Notes under the pieces: model-generated
Told to the model about the DNA's origin: nothing
The model's input: only the letters and a program-made list of their open reading frames with translations
Databases searched by the model: none
Origin: Thermoanaerobacterium butyriciformans
GTDB taxonomy: Bacteria; Bacillota; Thermoanaerobacteria; Thermoanaerobacterales; Thermoanaerobacteraceae
Reading direction: 5' to 3'
Length of the DNA stretch: 64,000 bases
Assembly: GCF_017874545.1 (NCBI RefSeq)
Contig: NZ_JAGGLT010000012.1
Span: 20,030-84,029, forward strand
Shown here: piece by piece, positions 54,360 to 63,933 of the stretch
How positions within the stretch are numbered: the stretch's first letter is position 1
How the letters are laid out: the number at the start of each line of letters is the position of its first letter
Program-made: the position numbers and the translations under genes

Positions 54360-55879
54360 CATACACACATTTGCTTTTCGTCATTCATTAATTCATCAAT
54401 TTCTTCTTTTGTTATAATTTCATTTGACAAAAGTCTTTCTGCAATAAGAATTATTTTATCCTTTTTCTCTATAAGGATCTTTTTTGCATTTGTATAGCAA
54501 TAGTTGATGATTTTATTGACTTCTGCGTCTATTTTGTCAGTTGATTTTACCATTCTAATGTCGTATATCCTATTTCCCAATTCACTCATGCCGTAATTGC
54601 ATACCATCTGATATGAGATATTTGTAGCTTCCTTTAAATCATTTTCTGCACCTGTAGATACTTCATTAAACATTATCTCCTCTGCAGCACGACCGCCTAA
54701 AAGCATTGTTATCTTGTTTTTTAAATCTGTTTTTGTCATTAAAAAGGCGTCATCTTTTGGAAAATTGAGGACATATCCTAATGCTTCTCCACGAGGTACT
54801 ATTGAAATCTTTTCGACTGTGCTGGCGTTTAATATCTTGCCGATTATAGCATGACCGGCTTCATGATGTGCTGCAATTTTGCGCTCTTTTTCTAAGATTT
54901 CTTGATTTTTCTTTTGCAAACCTGCAACAACTCTTTCTATAGCTTCATCAAATTCTTCTCTTCCTATTCTTTGCTTATGCCTTATTACTGCCAAAATCGC
55001 TGCTTCATTGCAAATCGATGATAAATGGGCACCTGTCATGCCATGGGTCTTTTTAGCCAATTCCTCCAGTGATATGTCGTTATCTAAAGGCTTGTTTCTC
55101 GTATGTACTTTCAAAATTTCCAATCGTGCTTTTACGTTTGGATTTCCTATATGAATCGTTCTGTCAAATCTTCCAGGGCGTAGAAGCGCTTCATCCAGCA
55201 TATCAAGCCTATTTGTCGCACCTATTACGATAATGCCGTCGTTGCTGTTGAAGCCATCCATTTCAACTAATAGCTGATTTAATGTCTGATCTTTTTCAGA
55301 ATTATTGTCGTTGTTACGCTTGCTACCAACCGCATCTATTTCATCTATAAAGATGATGCTGGGAGTAGACTTTTTAGCCCTTGCGAATAATGCTCTTATG
55401 CGGCTGGCTCCAACACCTACATATTTTTCAACAAATTCTGAACCTGATGCCGATATAAATGTAGAATTTGTTTCTCCAGCCAAAGCTGTAGCAAGCAATG
55501 TCTTGCCGGTACCTGGAGGACCATAGAAAAGTATCCCCTTTGGTATTTTAGCACCCATTCTATCGTATTTTTCAGTGTTGTTTATAAAATCGATGATAAT
55601 TTTAAGCTCGTCTATAACCTCGTCAAGTCCTGCTACATCTCTAAAGGTAATGCTGACTTTTTTGTTGGACTCTTTTTCTTTAGGTGGAAGTTCGTTTTTT
55701 AAGTTTACAGGCAGCATCTCAGATACGTTATTTTTGTATAGTATATACCCTATCAGAAAAAGAGATAGCATTGAAATTATGATAAGCACCGGATTCGCTT
55801 TTGAGGTATAGGATATTGACAAAATAATGTTTATTACCAGTGATAAGGTTAATAATATTATATATAAGTTTTTTTTCAT
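54359..55879 (-). CDS. ftsH: Short FtsH-family ATP-dependent zinc metalloprotease
   Basis: 506 aa. Two membrane helices (residues about 4-24 and 30-48) are separated by only some six residues, so the usual extracytoplasmic domain of about 70 residues is missing. The AAA+ domain has GPPGTGKT (120-127), IIFIDEIDAVG and the SRH RPGRFDR; the protease has HHEAGHA and the third zinc ligand in ENDLKEAT. It should degrade membrane and regulatory proteins, probably as a hexamer. ATG (complement of 55877-55879) has GGGGGC at good spacing. Likely a second FtsH paralogue. Confidence 0.88.
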   Translation of the reverse strand: MKKNLYIILLTLSLVINIILSISYTSKANPVLIIISMLSLFLIGYILYKNNVSEMLPVNLKNELPPKEKESNKKVSITFRDVAGLDEVIDELKIIIDFINNTEKYDRMGAKIPKGILFYGPPGTGKTLLATALAGETNSTFISASGSEFVEKYVGVGASRIRALFARAKKSTPSIIFIDEIDAVGSKRNNDNNSEKDQTLNQLLVEMDGFNSNDGIIVIGATNRLDMLDEALLRPGRFDRTIHIGNPNVKARLEILKVHTRNKPLDNDISLEELAKKTHGMTGAHLSSICNEAAILAVIRHKQRIGREEFDEAIERVVAGLQKKNQEILEKERKIAAHHEAGHAIIGKILNASTVEKISIVPRGEALGYVLNFPKDDAFLMTKTDLKNKITMLLGGRAAEEIMFNEVSTGAENDLKEATNISYQMVCNYGMSELGNRIYDIRMVKSTDKIDAEVNKIINYCYTNAKKILIEKKDKIILIAERLLSNEIITKEEIDELMNDEKQMCV

Positions 55880-56008
55880 TGCCATCGCCCCCAGTGATTT
55901 ACTAAAAATAGTTTTTACGTACAATCGCAAATTATACGTAGAAAGAAACGATGATGAATTAAGGTTTATATGGAAAAGAAGTAAAAATTTTCAAAGGAGG
56001 TTATCTAC

Positions 56009-56995
56009 ATGGATGTGTACATGGGAATTGATGTTGGATCTGTAAGCACAGATGTCGCCTTGATTGATTCAAACAACGAGGTGATAGATTCTGTTTATAT
56101 TAGGACTCAAGGGCAGCCTATAAAGGCAGTACAGAAAGCTATGGTTATGTTGAGAGATAGGACTCACACAGATATATCTGTAAAAGGAGTCGGTACGACA
56201 GGCAGTGCAAGGCAGTTAACAGGGCTCATGGTTGGCGCTGACATTGTAAAAAATGAAATAACTGCACATGCCATTGCATCATCAAATTTAATTAAAGATG
56301 TACACACTGTTTTTGAAATAGGTGGTCAAGATTCAAAGATAATAATATTGAGGGATGGAATTGTAGTAGATTTTGCAATGAATACGGTTTGTGCGGCAGG
56401 TACAGGTTCATTTCTTGACCAGCAGGCCTACAGGCTCAATATACCAATAGAAGAATTTGGCGATCTTGCACTAAAATCAGTTAGTCCTGTTAGAATTGCA
56501 GGCAGATGTGGCGTATTTGCTGAGTCTGATATGATACATAAGCAGCAGATGGGATACGCGCTGCCAGACATAATAAGCGGTTTATGTGAAGCTTTGGTGA
56601 GAAACTATTTAAACAATGTTGGAAAAGGTAAGGACATAAAAGAACCGATAGTGTTCCAAGGAGGTGTAGCTGCAAATAAAGGCATAAAAGCGGCATTTGA
56701 AAAAGCTTTGGGCATGAAAGTATATGTTCCTAAATATTATGGTGTAATGGGAGCGATAGGTGCAGCTATTCTTGCCAAAGAGGCTGTAAAGAAAAAAGGC
56801 TTTAGCCAGTTTAAAGGTTTTGAAATTGCTGATCTTGATTATAAAGCACAGGGGTTTGAATGTACCGGCTGCTCAAACGGATGTGAGGTTGTGGAGTTTA
56901 TTAAAGATGATGAAGTTATATCCCGCTGGGGTGATAAATGCGGCAAGTGGTCAAACTCTACAAGCAAGAATATTTTTTCAAAAAGTGTATCTTAA
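56009..56995 (+). CDS. Acyl-CoA dehydratase activase-type ASKHA ATPase (BcrAD/BadFG/HgdC-like)
   Basis: 328 aa. MGIDVGSVSTDVALID is the ASKHA phosphate loop; GVGTTGSARQL, ICAAGTG-type CAAGTGSFLD and GRCGVFAESD carry the two cysteines that hold the intersubunit [4Fe-4S] cluster in HgdC activators. A C-terminal extension has CTGCSNGCEV, an extra CxxCxxxC motif. Activators use ATP to push electrons into 2-hydroxyacyl-CoA dehydratases or related double-cubane enzymes; no dehydratase gene is adjacent, so the partner is unknown. AAAGGAGG precedes ATG 56009. Confidence 0.87.
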   Translation: MDVYMGIDVGSVSTDVALIDSNNEVIDSVYIRTQGQPIKAVQKAMVMLRDRTHTDISVKGVGTTGSARQLTGLMVGADIVKNEITAHAIASSNLIKDVHTVFEIGGQDSKIIILRDGIVVDFAMNTVCAAGTGSFLDQQAYRLNIPIEEFGDLALKSVSPVRIAGRCGVFAESDMIHKQQMGYALPDIISGLCEALVRNYLNNVGKGKDIKEPIVFQGGVAANKGIKAAFEKALGMKVYVPKYYGVMGAIGAAILAKEAVKKKGFSQFKGFEIADLDYKAQGFECTGCSNGCEVVEFIKDDEVISRWGDKCGKWSNSTSKNIFSKSVS

Positions 56996-57003
56996 CTATA
57001 AAA

Positions 57004-57035
57004 GATTATAAGGATCGTCTTTGATCCTTATAATC
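57004..57035. terminator. Bidirectional hairpin between the activase and FtsA-like genes
   Basis: GATTATAAGGATC and GATCCTTATAATC, a perfect 13-bp stem with a 6-base loop between convergent genes. T-runs are short on both sides (minus strand TTTTATAG). Confidence 0.72.
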
Positions 57036-58788
57036 AGACTATTATCTCTATTTTATCGCCCTTTTTGAGAATGTCTGTGTATGAAGCCTTTCTTCCGTTT
57101 AAAATCATCTCAGGAATTTTATTTTTGGGCATCTGGAAATCGATAAAATTAAATATATCAATGAATATATATTGTTCCTTTCCAGTAAGGATTGTTTTAT
57201 CTCCATTTATGTAAACAAAAAATTCTTCTTGATTTTCTACAATTATTTTTACGTCATCACCATTTTTCACAATGTAGTCATCATCTACGATAGATCCGTT
57301 GACTGTGATTTTTGATGCGCCGTATTTATCTTTAAGCTCTTTTACTGTAATAGAAGCGTCTTTGCCATTTATGCCACTTACAACGACTATTTTATCGCCG
57401 TTTTCCACTTTTGATTTGAGATTTGATGCGATTCCATTTTTTAAAATTTTAGCAGGTATTCCTACTTCACCATCTATAACGATATTTTTTCCGTTAAGTG
57501 TAAATGACAGATTTTTTCCTGGTCGTGCAATTAACTTTTTAGAGTCAAAATTGGTTTTTAGAAGCACATCCATTATGGTCATTTCCTTCACATTTAATAG
57601 TTCTAATTTTTCATCATTAAAATAGATGGTTATAAAATCTTTTTTTCTGTCAATCATTGATGAGTAAGCGATACCAATAGGTGTGATGTATTCCGGGCCT
57701 TTTAATTTTTTGCTTTTGTATTCTACGACGTTGATGGAGCTTGCATCTCTTACAGATACTCTTTCTAACGGTATAGATAGATTTTTAGCAATTTCTTCTG
57801 CAATATTGGGAAGATTGCTGCTGCCGCCTACTAAGAATACAGCAGATGGACTTTTTCCATTGTATTTTAGAATTTCATCGCAGATTTTTTTTGAAAGATT
57901 TTTAACTACAGGTTCTATTATCTTAAGCACGTCAGTTCTTGATACTTTATGTTCAATTCCTATTACGTCTTTAAATTTTACTTCTTTTTTTGAGGTCGTT
58001 TTTATTTTTTCGGCAGTGTTAAAATCAGTAAGGAAATGCTGTTGTATCGTTTCAGTTACTTCATCACCGGCAAATGGGACCATTGAATATGCTATTATAT
58101 TTCCTTCTTTTGAAATAGCTATATCAGAAGTGCCTGCGCCAATATCTATAAGCGCTATATTTAGCATCCTGATTTGAGGCATTATTGCGACTCCGATTGC
58201 TGCTATCGGCTCTAATGTAAGGTATGTAACATTTAAATCTGCTTTCTTTGCAACAGAGTATAAACTTTCTACTACATCATATGGCAAAAATGTGGCAATT
58301 ATCTCTACTGAGATTTCTCTGCCTGTATGGTCTTTTAGGTTAGTTATAGGGAGGCCATCTAAATAGAAGCTAGTTATAGAGTATCCTACCATGTGATATT
58401 TTACCGTATAGCCTTCATGCGATATCTCTTCTTTTGCAGTGTTTAGTGCAGACAAAACTAGATTATCTATGTCACTGTCTTTTATTATGTAATTTTCATC
58501 TATGCTTTTTTCGACTCTAACAATTTTGGTTTTTAAAGACCTTCCGGCAGCAGCCAGACTAACATTTTTAAGGCTTACTCCTAGCTTTTTTTCAAGCTTT
58601 TCTTTTATTTTACACGCAACAGACGATACTTTTTCTATGTCGTGAATTTGACCGTCAAACATTACTCTGTCCCTATGCTCCATTTGCTCGACTGCAAGTA
58701 TTTTTAATTTGTCATTTTCTGCCACACCTACAATGCCTACAACAACTCTTGTTCCAATGTCAAGTGAAAAAATCAAGTTATCGTTCAT
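57034..58788 (-). CDS. FtsA-like actin-fold protein with beta-rich C-terminal extension
   Basis: 584 aa. Residues 1-340 form an FtsA/PilM-type ATPase (IFSLDIGTRVVVGIVG, then an SHS2-like insert, ALIDIGAGTSDIAIS, and VFLVGGSSNLPNI). Residues about 350-584 are repeated small beta-rich modules (for example EMTIMDVLLKTN and ITVKELKDKYG), absent from normal FtsA of about 420 aa. It lacks an obvious C-terminal amphipathic membrane-targeting helix. Cell-division or envelope-assembly function is suggested by family only. ATG (complement of 58786-58788) follows GGGGGAA; the longer frame to 58956 is rejected. Confidence 0.8.
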   Translation of the reverse strand: MNDNLIFSLDIGTRVVVGIVGVAENDKLKILAVEQMEHRDRVMFDGQIHDIEKVSSVACKIKEKLEKKLGVSLKNVSLAAAGRSLKTKIVRVEKSIDENYIIKDSDIDNLVLSALNTAKEEISHEGYTVKYHMVGYSITSFYLDGLPITNLKDHTGREISVEIIATFLPYDVVESLYSVAKKADLNVTYLTLEPIAAIGVAIMPQIRMLNIALIDIGAGTSDIAISKEGNIIAYSMVPFAGDEVTETIQQHFLTDFNTAEKIKTTSKKEVKFKDVIGIEHKVSRTDVLKIIEPVVKNLSKKICDEILKYNGKSPSAVFLVGGSSNLPNIAEEIAKNLSIPLERVSVRDASSINVVEYKSKKLKGPEYITPIGIAYSSMIDRKKDFITIYFNDEKLELLNVKEMTIMDVLLKTNFDSKKLIARPGKNLSFTLNGKNIVIDGEVGIPAKILKNGIASNLKSKVENGDKIVVVSGINGKDASITVKELKDKYGASKITVNGSIVDDDYIVKNGDDVKIIVENQEEFFVYINGDKTILTGKEQYIFIDIFNFIDFQMPKNKIPEMILNGRKASYTDILKKGDKIEIIV

Positions 58789-58849
58789 CAAAATTCCCCC
58801 GAAAAATATATCGTAAAACAAAAAATATATTTTAATAAATTTTAGAAAG

Positions 58850-58912
58850 TTGTATAATTCAATTAAGATTACTTTTATATTATACAATTTTTTGATTTGT
58901 CTTAAAAGTAAT
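58850..58912. promoter_or_regulatory. Interleaved inverted repeats in the FtsA-like/WYL divergent promoter region
   Basis: TTGTATAAT (58850) mirrors ATTATACAA (58879), and ATTACTTTTA (58868) mirrors TAAAAGTAAT (58903). The two pairs overlap each other and include -10-like boxes on both strands. Likely operators for the WYL regulator. Confidence 0.6.
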
Positions 58913-58929
58913 TTTTGTGGGGTGTTAAA

Positions 58930-59934
58930 ATGATTAAAAATGGTGATTCTACTCAATTAGAAAGGCAGTGGAAGATATTATCAATTTTATCATGGGAAAA
59001 CAATGGAATGACAATAAACCAGATATATCAGAGATTGGCTAAAAATTTTGGAGAAGAGGTATCTACAAAGACGATAAAAAGAGATTTAGATGATTTAACT
59101 ATGGTATTTCCAATTTACGAAGAAGGGGAAGGCAGGGGAACGACTTATACTTTAGAAAAGTATAAGATACATGATTTTATATTTACTGTACAAGAACTTT
59201 TTGCATTATTTTTCACTAGAGAAATAATTAGAAAATATGATACATCTGAAATAGGTAAAATGGCTCTTAATTTCATAGAGAGAATAATATCGTACATACC
59301 TTCTATATACGATGACTACATTGATAGGCTGTATAGGACTTTTTTGATACAAAAGGATATAGATTCTGATAAAAATGTAACGTTAGACATGTTAGAGACT
59401 ATCAACGATGCAATAATATATAAAAAATCTATCAAAATGAGGTATTATTCTTTTACATCTGATACAGAGACTGAAAGGGAAGTAGATCCGTATTTGATTT
59501 ACGAAAAAGATGGTCATTATTATCTGACGGGATTTTGCAAATTACATAATGAAATAAGGGATTTTAGAATATCCAGAATGAAAGAGATAAAATTACTTGG
59601 TAAAAGCTTTGAAATATCCCCTGATTTTGATAAGAGCAAGTATTACAAATACACGTGGAATATTTTAAAAGGAAACACAAAATACAGGGTGAAAATAAGA
59701 TTTACAGGGAATGCAGCCAGGCTTGTCAAAGAGTATGAAGGATATAAGGCAGATGAAATTGTAGAAAATGACGATGGTTCAATTTTATTTGTCAAGGTAG
59801 TTTCGCAGCTAGATGAGATTAAAAGATGGGTTTTAGGCTTTGGATGTGAAGCAGAAGTTATAAGTCCCGATGAGTTTAAAGACATGATCAATGATGAGAT
59901 AATCAAGATGGCAAAAAAAATAAGGAGTAAATGA
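58930..59934 (+). CDS. WYL-domain transcriptional regulator
   Basis: 334 aa. An N-terminal winged HTH (LERQWKILSILSWENNGMTI ... STKTIKRDLDDL) is followed by a WYL domain (about 150-235, with MRYYSF, VDPYLIYEKDGHYYLTGFC and RDFRISRMKEI) and a C-terminal WCX region (WVLGFGCEAEVISPDEF). WYL regulators respond to nucleotide or nucleic-acid-derived ligands in studied cases. ATG 58930 lies behind GGGGTG. It diverges from the FtsA-like gene, which it may control. Confidence 0.88.
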   Translation: MIKNGDSTQLERQWKILSILSWENNGMTINQIYQRLAKNFGEEVSTKTIKRDLDDLTMVFPIYEEGEGRGTTYTLEKYKIHDFIFTVQELFALFFTREIIRKYDTSEIGKMALNFIERIISYIPSIYDDYIDRLYRTFLIQKDIDSDKNVTLDMLETINDAIIYKKSIKMRYYSFTSDTETEREVDPYLIYEKDGHYYLTGFCKLHNEIRDFRISRMKEIKLLGKSFEISPDFDKSKYYKYTWNILKGNTKYRVKIRFTGNAARLVKEYEGYKADEIVENDDGSILFVKVVSQLDEIKRWVLGFGCEAEVISPDEFKDMINDEIIKMAKKIRSK

Positions 59935-59944
59935 CTCCTTATTT
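59918..59944. terminator. Bidirectional terminator at the WYL/DUF4340 convergence
   Basis: AAATAAGGAGT and ACTCCTTATTT around a 5-base loop, with an A-run upstream and T-rich end. It contains the stop codons of both convergent genes. Confidence 0.78.
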
Positions 59945-60832
59945 CATTATGCTTTTTATATCGTTCATTAAGCTGCTTAATTGGTCCTTTGTTATATATA
60001 GGCCAATTTGATTGTTGTTCTTCTGGATGTAGTAATTATTATTGTCATTTGTCAGAAATTTGACTTCCTCATTTTTACTGCCATCTGATATGGTAAGTGT
60101 GAAGCTAGAACTATTTCCGCTGATTTTTTTATTTGGATCTATTCCTGTCGGACTCAGTAAGACTATATCATTGAGAAGGCTTTCTGATTTGTCACTGCTT
60201 ATTTCTTTACCATTGTAAGCCCACTTTCCGCTTTTATTTTTTTCCATATAACGGGTTCCGGAAGAGTCTGTATAAGTTACTTTTGATATTTTGTCTTTAG
60301 ATATCGTGTATATATCTTTATTTAAATAATTGAATAGTGTATCACTACTTGTAAGTTGAAAATTCTCTATCGAGCTTGCGTCTACAACGTATATATACTG
60401 CGAATTTGACAATTTGGCATAGTACGAATTGCCAACTGGTGATTTATTTCCAACAATCAATTCTTCTGTATTGCCATTGCTGGATGACGCAGTAATAATG
60501 AAATTTGATTTGTCCAATCCATATTTCTTTAAATCTGTATCGGTAAATTTTCTGTTGTATTTTAATTGTGTGAGTGAATTGAATAAATCATTGGCATATG
60601 TGCTATCTGCAGCATAACTTATCGGTTTGATAATTTTATAGGTGCTGCCATTTTTTACAATAGCCATTTCATTATTAGAATCTTTTATATCAATAGAAGA
60701 CAATTTATTTTTGCTTATGCTTATGATGTTTGTCGATGGTGCAGGCTTCTTTGTAGCTTTGCTGTAGTAGTAATATCCCACAAATATGCCAAGTATTACA
60801 AACATTATTATAGTGTTTCTAAAAGTCTTCAT
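59939..60832 (-). CDS. DUF4340 protein of the GldFG-type ABC operon
   Basis: 297 aa. One N-terminal membrane anchor (NTIIMFVILGIFVGYYYYS), then a repetitive beta-rich extracytoplasmic domain rich in Ser, Asn, Lys and Tyr, matching DUF4340. These proteins are regularly the last gene of ABC-2 transporter operons with GldG. ATG overlaps the end of the gldG-like gene by four bases, with GGAGGAGAG upstream. Function unknown; an outside partner for the transporter is likely. Confidence 0.83.
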   Translation of the reverse strand: MKTFRNTIIMFVILGIFVGYYYYSKATKKPAPSTNIISISKNKLSSIDIKDSNNEMAIVKNGSTYKIIKPISYAADSTYANDLFNSLTQLKYNRKFTDTDLKKYGLDKSNFIITASSSNGNTEELIVGNKSPVGNSYYAKLSNSQYIYVVDASSIENFQLTSSDTLFNYLNKDIYTISKDKISKVTYTDSSGTRYMEKNKSGKWAYNGKEISSDKSESLLNDIVLLSPTGIDPNKKISGNSSSFTLTISDGSKNEEVKFLTNDNNNYYIQKNNNQIGLYITKDQLSSLMNDIKSIMK

Positions 60833-62211
60833 AAAGCTCTCCTCCTGAAGAAGACAAACCCACCTATTATCCAGATGACTAATGGAATTACAATTACAGT
60901 TACAATAAACATTGCATTAGCTTGTTTTCCAGTCATGAAGACTGTAGCATAGTCAAGAGGTTTTGGACTTATAGATATCTGTGTCGTCTTGTTTGTAAGC
61001 CAATTGGCACTGTTCATAAGAAGGTCTCTGTTGCCTTCCAAACCAATAACTTTATCAGTTGCCATAAGGTCATTGCCAAGTACGACAACTTTCATACCTG
61101 TCTTACTGTCAGAAATAGTAACGCCAAGTGTTAGAGGACCTTTTATGTCATTGTCGTCAAATGATGCTTGTTTGCTGTTGAAATTTGTTTTCCCCCACGC
61201 TTTATCACTAGTTGTCAAAAATGATTGAATCGATATATTGCTGCTATTTGATTCTTTGTAAGTTATGCTTCTGGAACTTGGTGCAACTGACGCTAAATTA
61301 GCAGATTCTAGTTTATCGGTTATGTCATGGTATCCGTACTCTGGAACAGGTGATAAAGCATCCATGAAATAGTTCCTTGAAGGATCAACAACTATGTCGT
61401 TATCGATTTTTACATTCCAGTTTGCTAGAATGTTGTTAATTGATTTTTCGGTAAGAGGACCATTTTCAGCCCCCATCATAATGAATGCTTTTCCGCCTTT
61501 TTTCAGGTAATCCATGATTGCATTTATTTCCTGGTCGTTGTAATCCATTTGTGGATTAGCTATTATTATAAGGCCTGCATCTTTTGGTATACCGCCGGAT
61601 TGGCCAATGTTTAGATCATTTACGTTGTAGCCTTCACCTTGCAGCGCTGTTTTAAATGTTGTTAGAGAGTTTGTACTGTTTACTTCATTGTGGCCTTGAA
61701 TGATATAAGCGTTTGTCTTGTTGACTTCTGTAACATTAATTATCGCTTGGGTAAATTGCTGTTCACCGTTAAAAATCGTCTGACCTGTTTCTTGTGATTG
61801 GGTAAATATATCATATGAATTAACTATTTGTCTTTTACTGTCATCTTTGCTGTTTAGAAACAGTGTAGTGTCATAAGCAGTTATTCCATATTTTTGTACT
61901 AATGAAGGATTCTTATCAGGATCTATAAATTGAACTTTTATCTTTTTTGATAATCCTGTGTATTCATTTAAAATATTCTGTACTTGTGTCTTTGCACTAT
62001 CATTCTGAAAAAACGCATAGACTGTTACATCGGTTTTTAGATTTTTCAAAACTTGCTTTGTTTTATCAGAGAGAGTGTACTGCTTTGATTTGGTAAGATC
62101 CCATTTTATAGGCTTTTGGGCTAATATTAAGTTGCCGAAAATTAATATGCCCAATAAAATGACGATTGCTAAAATCGTATTGCTTCCGTATTTTAACCTG
62201 ATTTTATTCAA
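60829..62211 (-). CDS. GldG-like ABC-associated extracytoplasmic protein
   Basis: 460 aa. An N-terminal helix (TILAIVILLGILIFGNLIL) and a C-terminal helix (MFIVTVIVIPLVIWIIGGF) flank a large external domain (LSDKTKQVLKNLKTDVTVYA, IINVTEVNKTNAYIIQGHNE) of the GldG/ABC_transp_aux family. In Bacteroidetes GldG is required for gliding; in Firmicutes the role is unknown. Start is TTG (complement of 62209-62211) behind AGGAGG. Confidence 0.86.
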   Translation of the reverse strand: MNKIRLKYGSNTILAIVILLGILIFGNLILAQKPIKWDLTKSKQYTLSDKTKQVLKNLKTDVTVYAFFQNDSAKTQVQNILNEYTGLSKKIKVQFIDPDKNPSLVQKYGITAYDTTLFLNSKDDSKRQIVNSYDIFTQSQETGQTIFNGEQQFTQAIINVTEVNKTNAYIIQGHNEVNSTNSLTTFKTALQGEGYNVNDLNIGQSGGIPKDAGLIIIANPQMDYNDQEINAIMDYLKKGGKAFIMMGAENGPLTEKSINNILANWNVKIDNDIVVDPSRNYFMDALSPVPEYGYHDITDKLESANLASVAPSSRSITYKESNSSNISIQSFLTTSDKAWGKTNFNSKQASFDDNDIKGPLTLGVTISDSKTGMKVVVLGNDLMATDKVIGLEGNRDLLMNSANWLTNKTTQISISPKPLDYATVFMTGKQANAMFIVTVIVIPLVIWIIGGFVFFRRRAL

Positions 62212-62223
62212 TAGAATTACCTC

Positions 62224-62931
62224 CTAACTCCAGCGTCTTTTATCAACAACCATGATAGTTACAAAAATGAAGAAGATTATTACGCTCAAGTAAAATACAA
62301 TGTCATTTAAGCTTAATACACCGTTTTGAAAGTTATTGAATCTTTGTAGCAGCGAAATGTTTTCCACAATAGTTTTAGCTGTTCCCTGGAATACATCACC
62401 TAGCCAGCTAATAATCCAAAATAATAAAAGAATCGAAAAACCTATGACACCGGCAATAAGCTGATTTTCTGTTAAGGATGATGCAAAAATACCTATTGCT
62501 ATGAATGCTGCTCCCATTAAGAAAGATCCTATATAACCTGTAAGAATAGGTCCAAAGTCTGGTGTGCTGTATATTTTAAGATATAAAGGATATATCAGGG
62601 AAATCACCAATGATAGAGCATAGACAGTCAGTGATGCAAAGTATTTACCCAAAACCATGTCTGTTATTTTCAGCGGCGCTGTCATGAGAAGCTGATCAGT
62701 TCCATTTTTCATTTCTTCTGATATCAATCTCATCGTCAAAATTGGGCTTATAAACATGAAGACAAAAACCATGTTGCTAAAAACGGGAGACATAAGTGCA
62801 TATTGTGTTGAGAGGACAAATGTTGCAAAGAAATATCCTGATATAAGCAGCAAAAAACCTACCAGCACATATGCAAGAGGCGATAGAAAGTATGACTTAA
62901 GCTCCCTTTTGTATATTGTCAGAATTTTCAT
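62224..62931 (-). CDS. ABC-2 type permease (GldF-like)
   Basis: 235 aa with six membrane helices. The N-terminus (KILTIYKRELKSYFLSPLAYVL) and LISEEMKNGTDQLLMTAPL are typical of the GldF/NosY-like permease family. It forms the membrane pore with the ATPase encoded upstream. ATG (complement of 62929-62931) or the adjacent GTG at 62934 both suit AGGAGG. The start lies inside the end of the ATPase gene (35-base overlap). Confidence 0.88.
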   Translation of the reverse strand: MKILTIYKRELKSYFLSPLAYVLVGFLLLISGYFFATFVLSTQYALMSPVFSNMVFVFMFISPILTMRLISEEMKNGTDQLLMTAPLKITDMVLGKYFASLTVYALSLVISLIYPLYLKIYSTPDFGPILTGYIGSFLMGAAFIAIGIFASSLTENQLIAGVIGFSILLLFWIISWLGDVFQGTAKTIVENISLLQRFNNFQNGVLSLNDIVFYLSVIIFFIFVTIMVVDKRRWS

Positions 62932-63880
62932 CACTATTTACCTCCTCATCTGTTGTAAGCTGCAGGAAGACTTCCTCTAGGCTGTAGTTTACAGGCCTAA
63001 ATTCTATAATAGGCAGATTTTGTTTTGCAAAAGAAAAGAAAATCTCTTTTCTCAAGTCGTTGTTTACGTCTGTTTCAACATCGATGTCGATACAATTTTC
63101 TTTTGTGTTTGATTTCGATTTAAAATCTTTTATTCCATTTATTCCTTTTAATGTAGTTGATATTTTTTCAGTTGAACCTAAGACTTTAAGGAAATATCTT
63201 TTTGATTTTCCTATAGTATCGGTTAAGTTTTCAGTTGAGTCCATTGCGACAATTTTGCCTTTGTTTATGATTATAACTCTGTCGCATATCATGCTTACTT
63301 CAGGTAAAATATGTGTACTCAGTATGATGGTATGCTTTTTTCCTAGTTCTTTTATAATGTCCCTTATTTCTTTGATTTGTTTGGGATCTAATCCAACTGT
63401 CGGTTCATCAAGAACCAGCACATCAGGATCTCCGATGATTGCTTGAGCCAGTCCAACTCTCTGTTTGTAACCTTTTGATAAGTTTTTAATAATTCTGTTT
63501 CTTACGTCAGACAATCCTACTTCACTTAGGACTTTATCAACTGTTGATTTTCTTTTATCTTTTGGGACTTCTTTTAATTCACATACAAATGCTAGATAAG
63601 CTTCAACAGTCATATCAAAATACAGTGGTGGGACTTCTGGAAGATAACCAATATGTTTTTTCGCCTTTAATGAATCTTCTATTATATCGTACCCGGCAAT
63701 TTTTATTGTGCCTGATGTTGGTGGCATAAAACCAGTTATCATTTTCATGGTTGAACTTTTTCCAGCACCATTAGGACCTAAAAATCCTACTATTTCTCCA
63801 CTGTCTACAGAAAAGCTTATATTGTCTACAGCTTTGCGTTTTCCGTAAACTTTAGTCACATTGTTTACTTCAATCATCAT
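62897..63880 (-). CDS. ABC transporter ATP-binding protein (GldA-like)
   Basis: 327 aa. Walker A GPNGAGKSS, signature LSKGYKQRVG, Walker B LVLDEPTVGLDP and the H-loop STH are intact in residues 1-220; the C-terminal 100 residues form the regulatory extension usual for this group. It energises the ABC-2 permease encoded next. ATG (complement of 63878-63880) with AAGGAGG 11 bases upstream is preferred over longer frames. First gene of a four-gene minus-strand operon whose promoter lies near the window end. Confidence 0.92.
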   Translation of the reverse strand: MMIEVNNVTKVYGKRKAVDNISFSVDSGEIVGFLGPNGAGKSSTMKMITGFMPPTSGTIKIAGYDIIEDSLKAKKHIGYLPEVPPLYFDMTVEAYLAFVCELKEVPKDKRKSTVDKVLSEVGLSDVRNRIIKNLSKGYKQRVGLAQAIIGDPDVLVLDEPTVGLDPKQIKEIRDIIKELGKKHTIILSTHILPEVSMICDRVIIINKGKIVAMDSTENLTDTIGKSKRYFLKVLGSTEKISTTLKGINGIKDFKSKSNTKENCIDIDVETDVNNDLRKEIFFSFAKQNLPIIEFRPVNYSLEEVFLQLTTDEEVNSDENSDNIQKGA

Positions 63881-63917
63881 ACGCGGCCAAACCTCCTTTT
63901 CGTATATGAGTATTCTC

Positions 63918-63933
63918 GGCAACTTCTGTTGCC
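63918..63933. repeat. Short palindrome upstream of the ABC operon
   Basis: GGCAAC-TTCT-GTTGCC, a perfect 6-bp stem in the leader or promoter region of the ATPase gene. It is relatively GC-rich for this region; function unknown. The remaining bases to the window end show no gene. Confidence 0.4.

Noticed and set aside
57299..58177. Plus-strand frames of 108 and 164 codons opposite the FtsA-like gene
   Set aside because: Serine/phenylalanine-rich antisense shadows without start signals.
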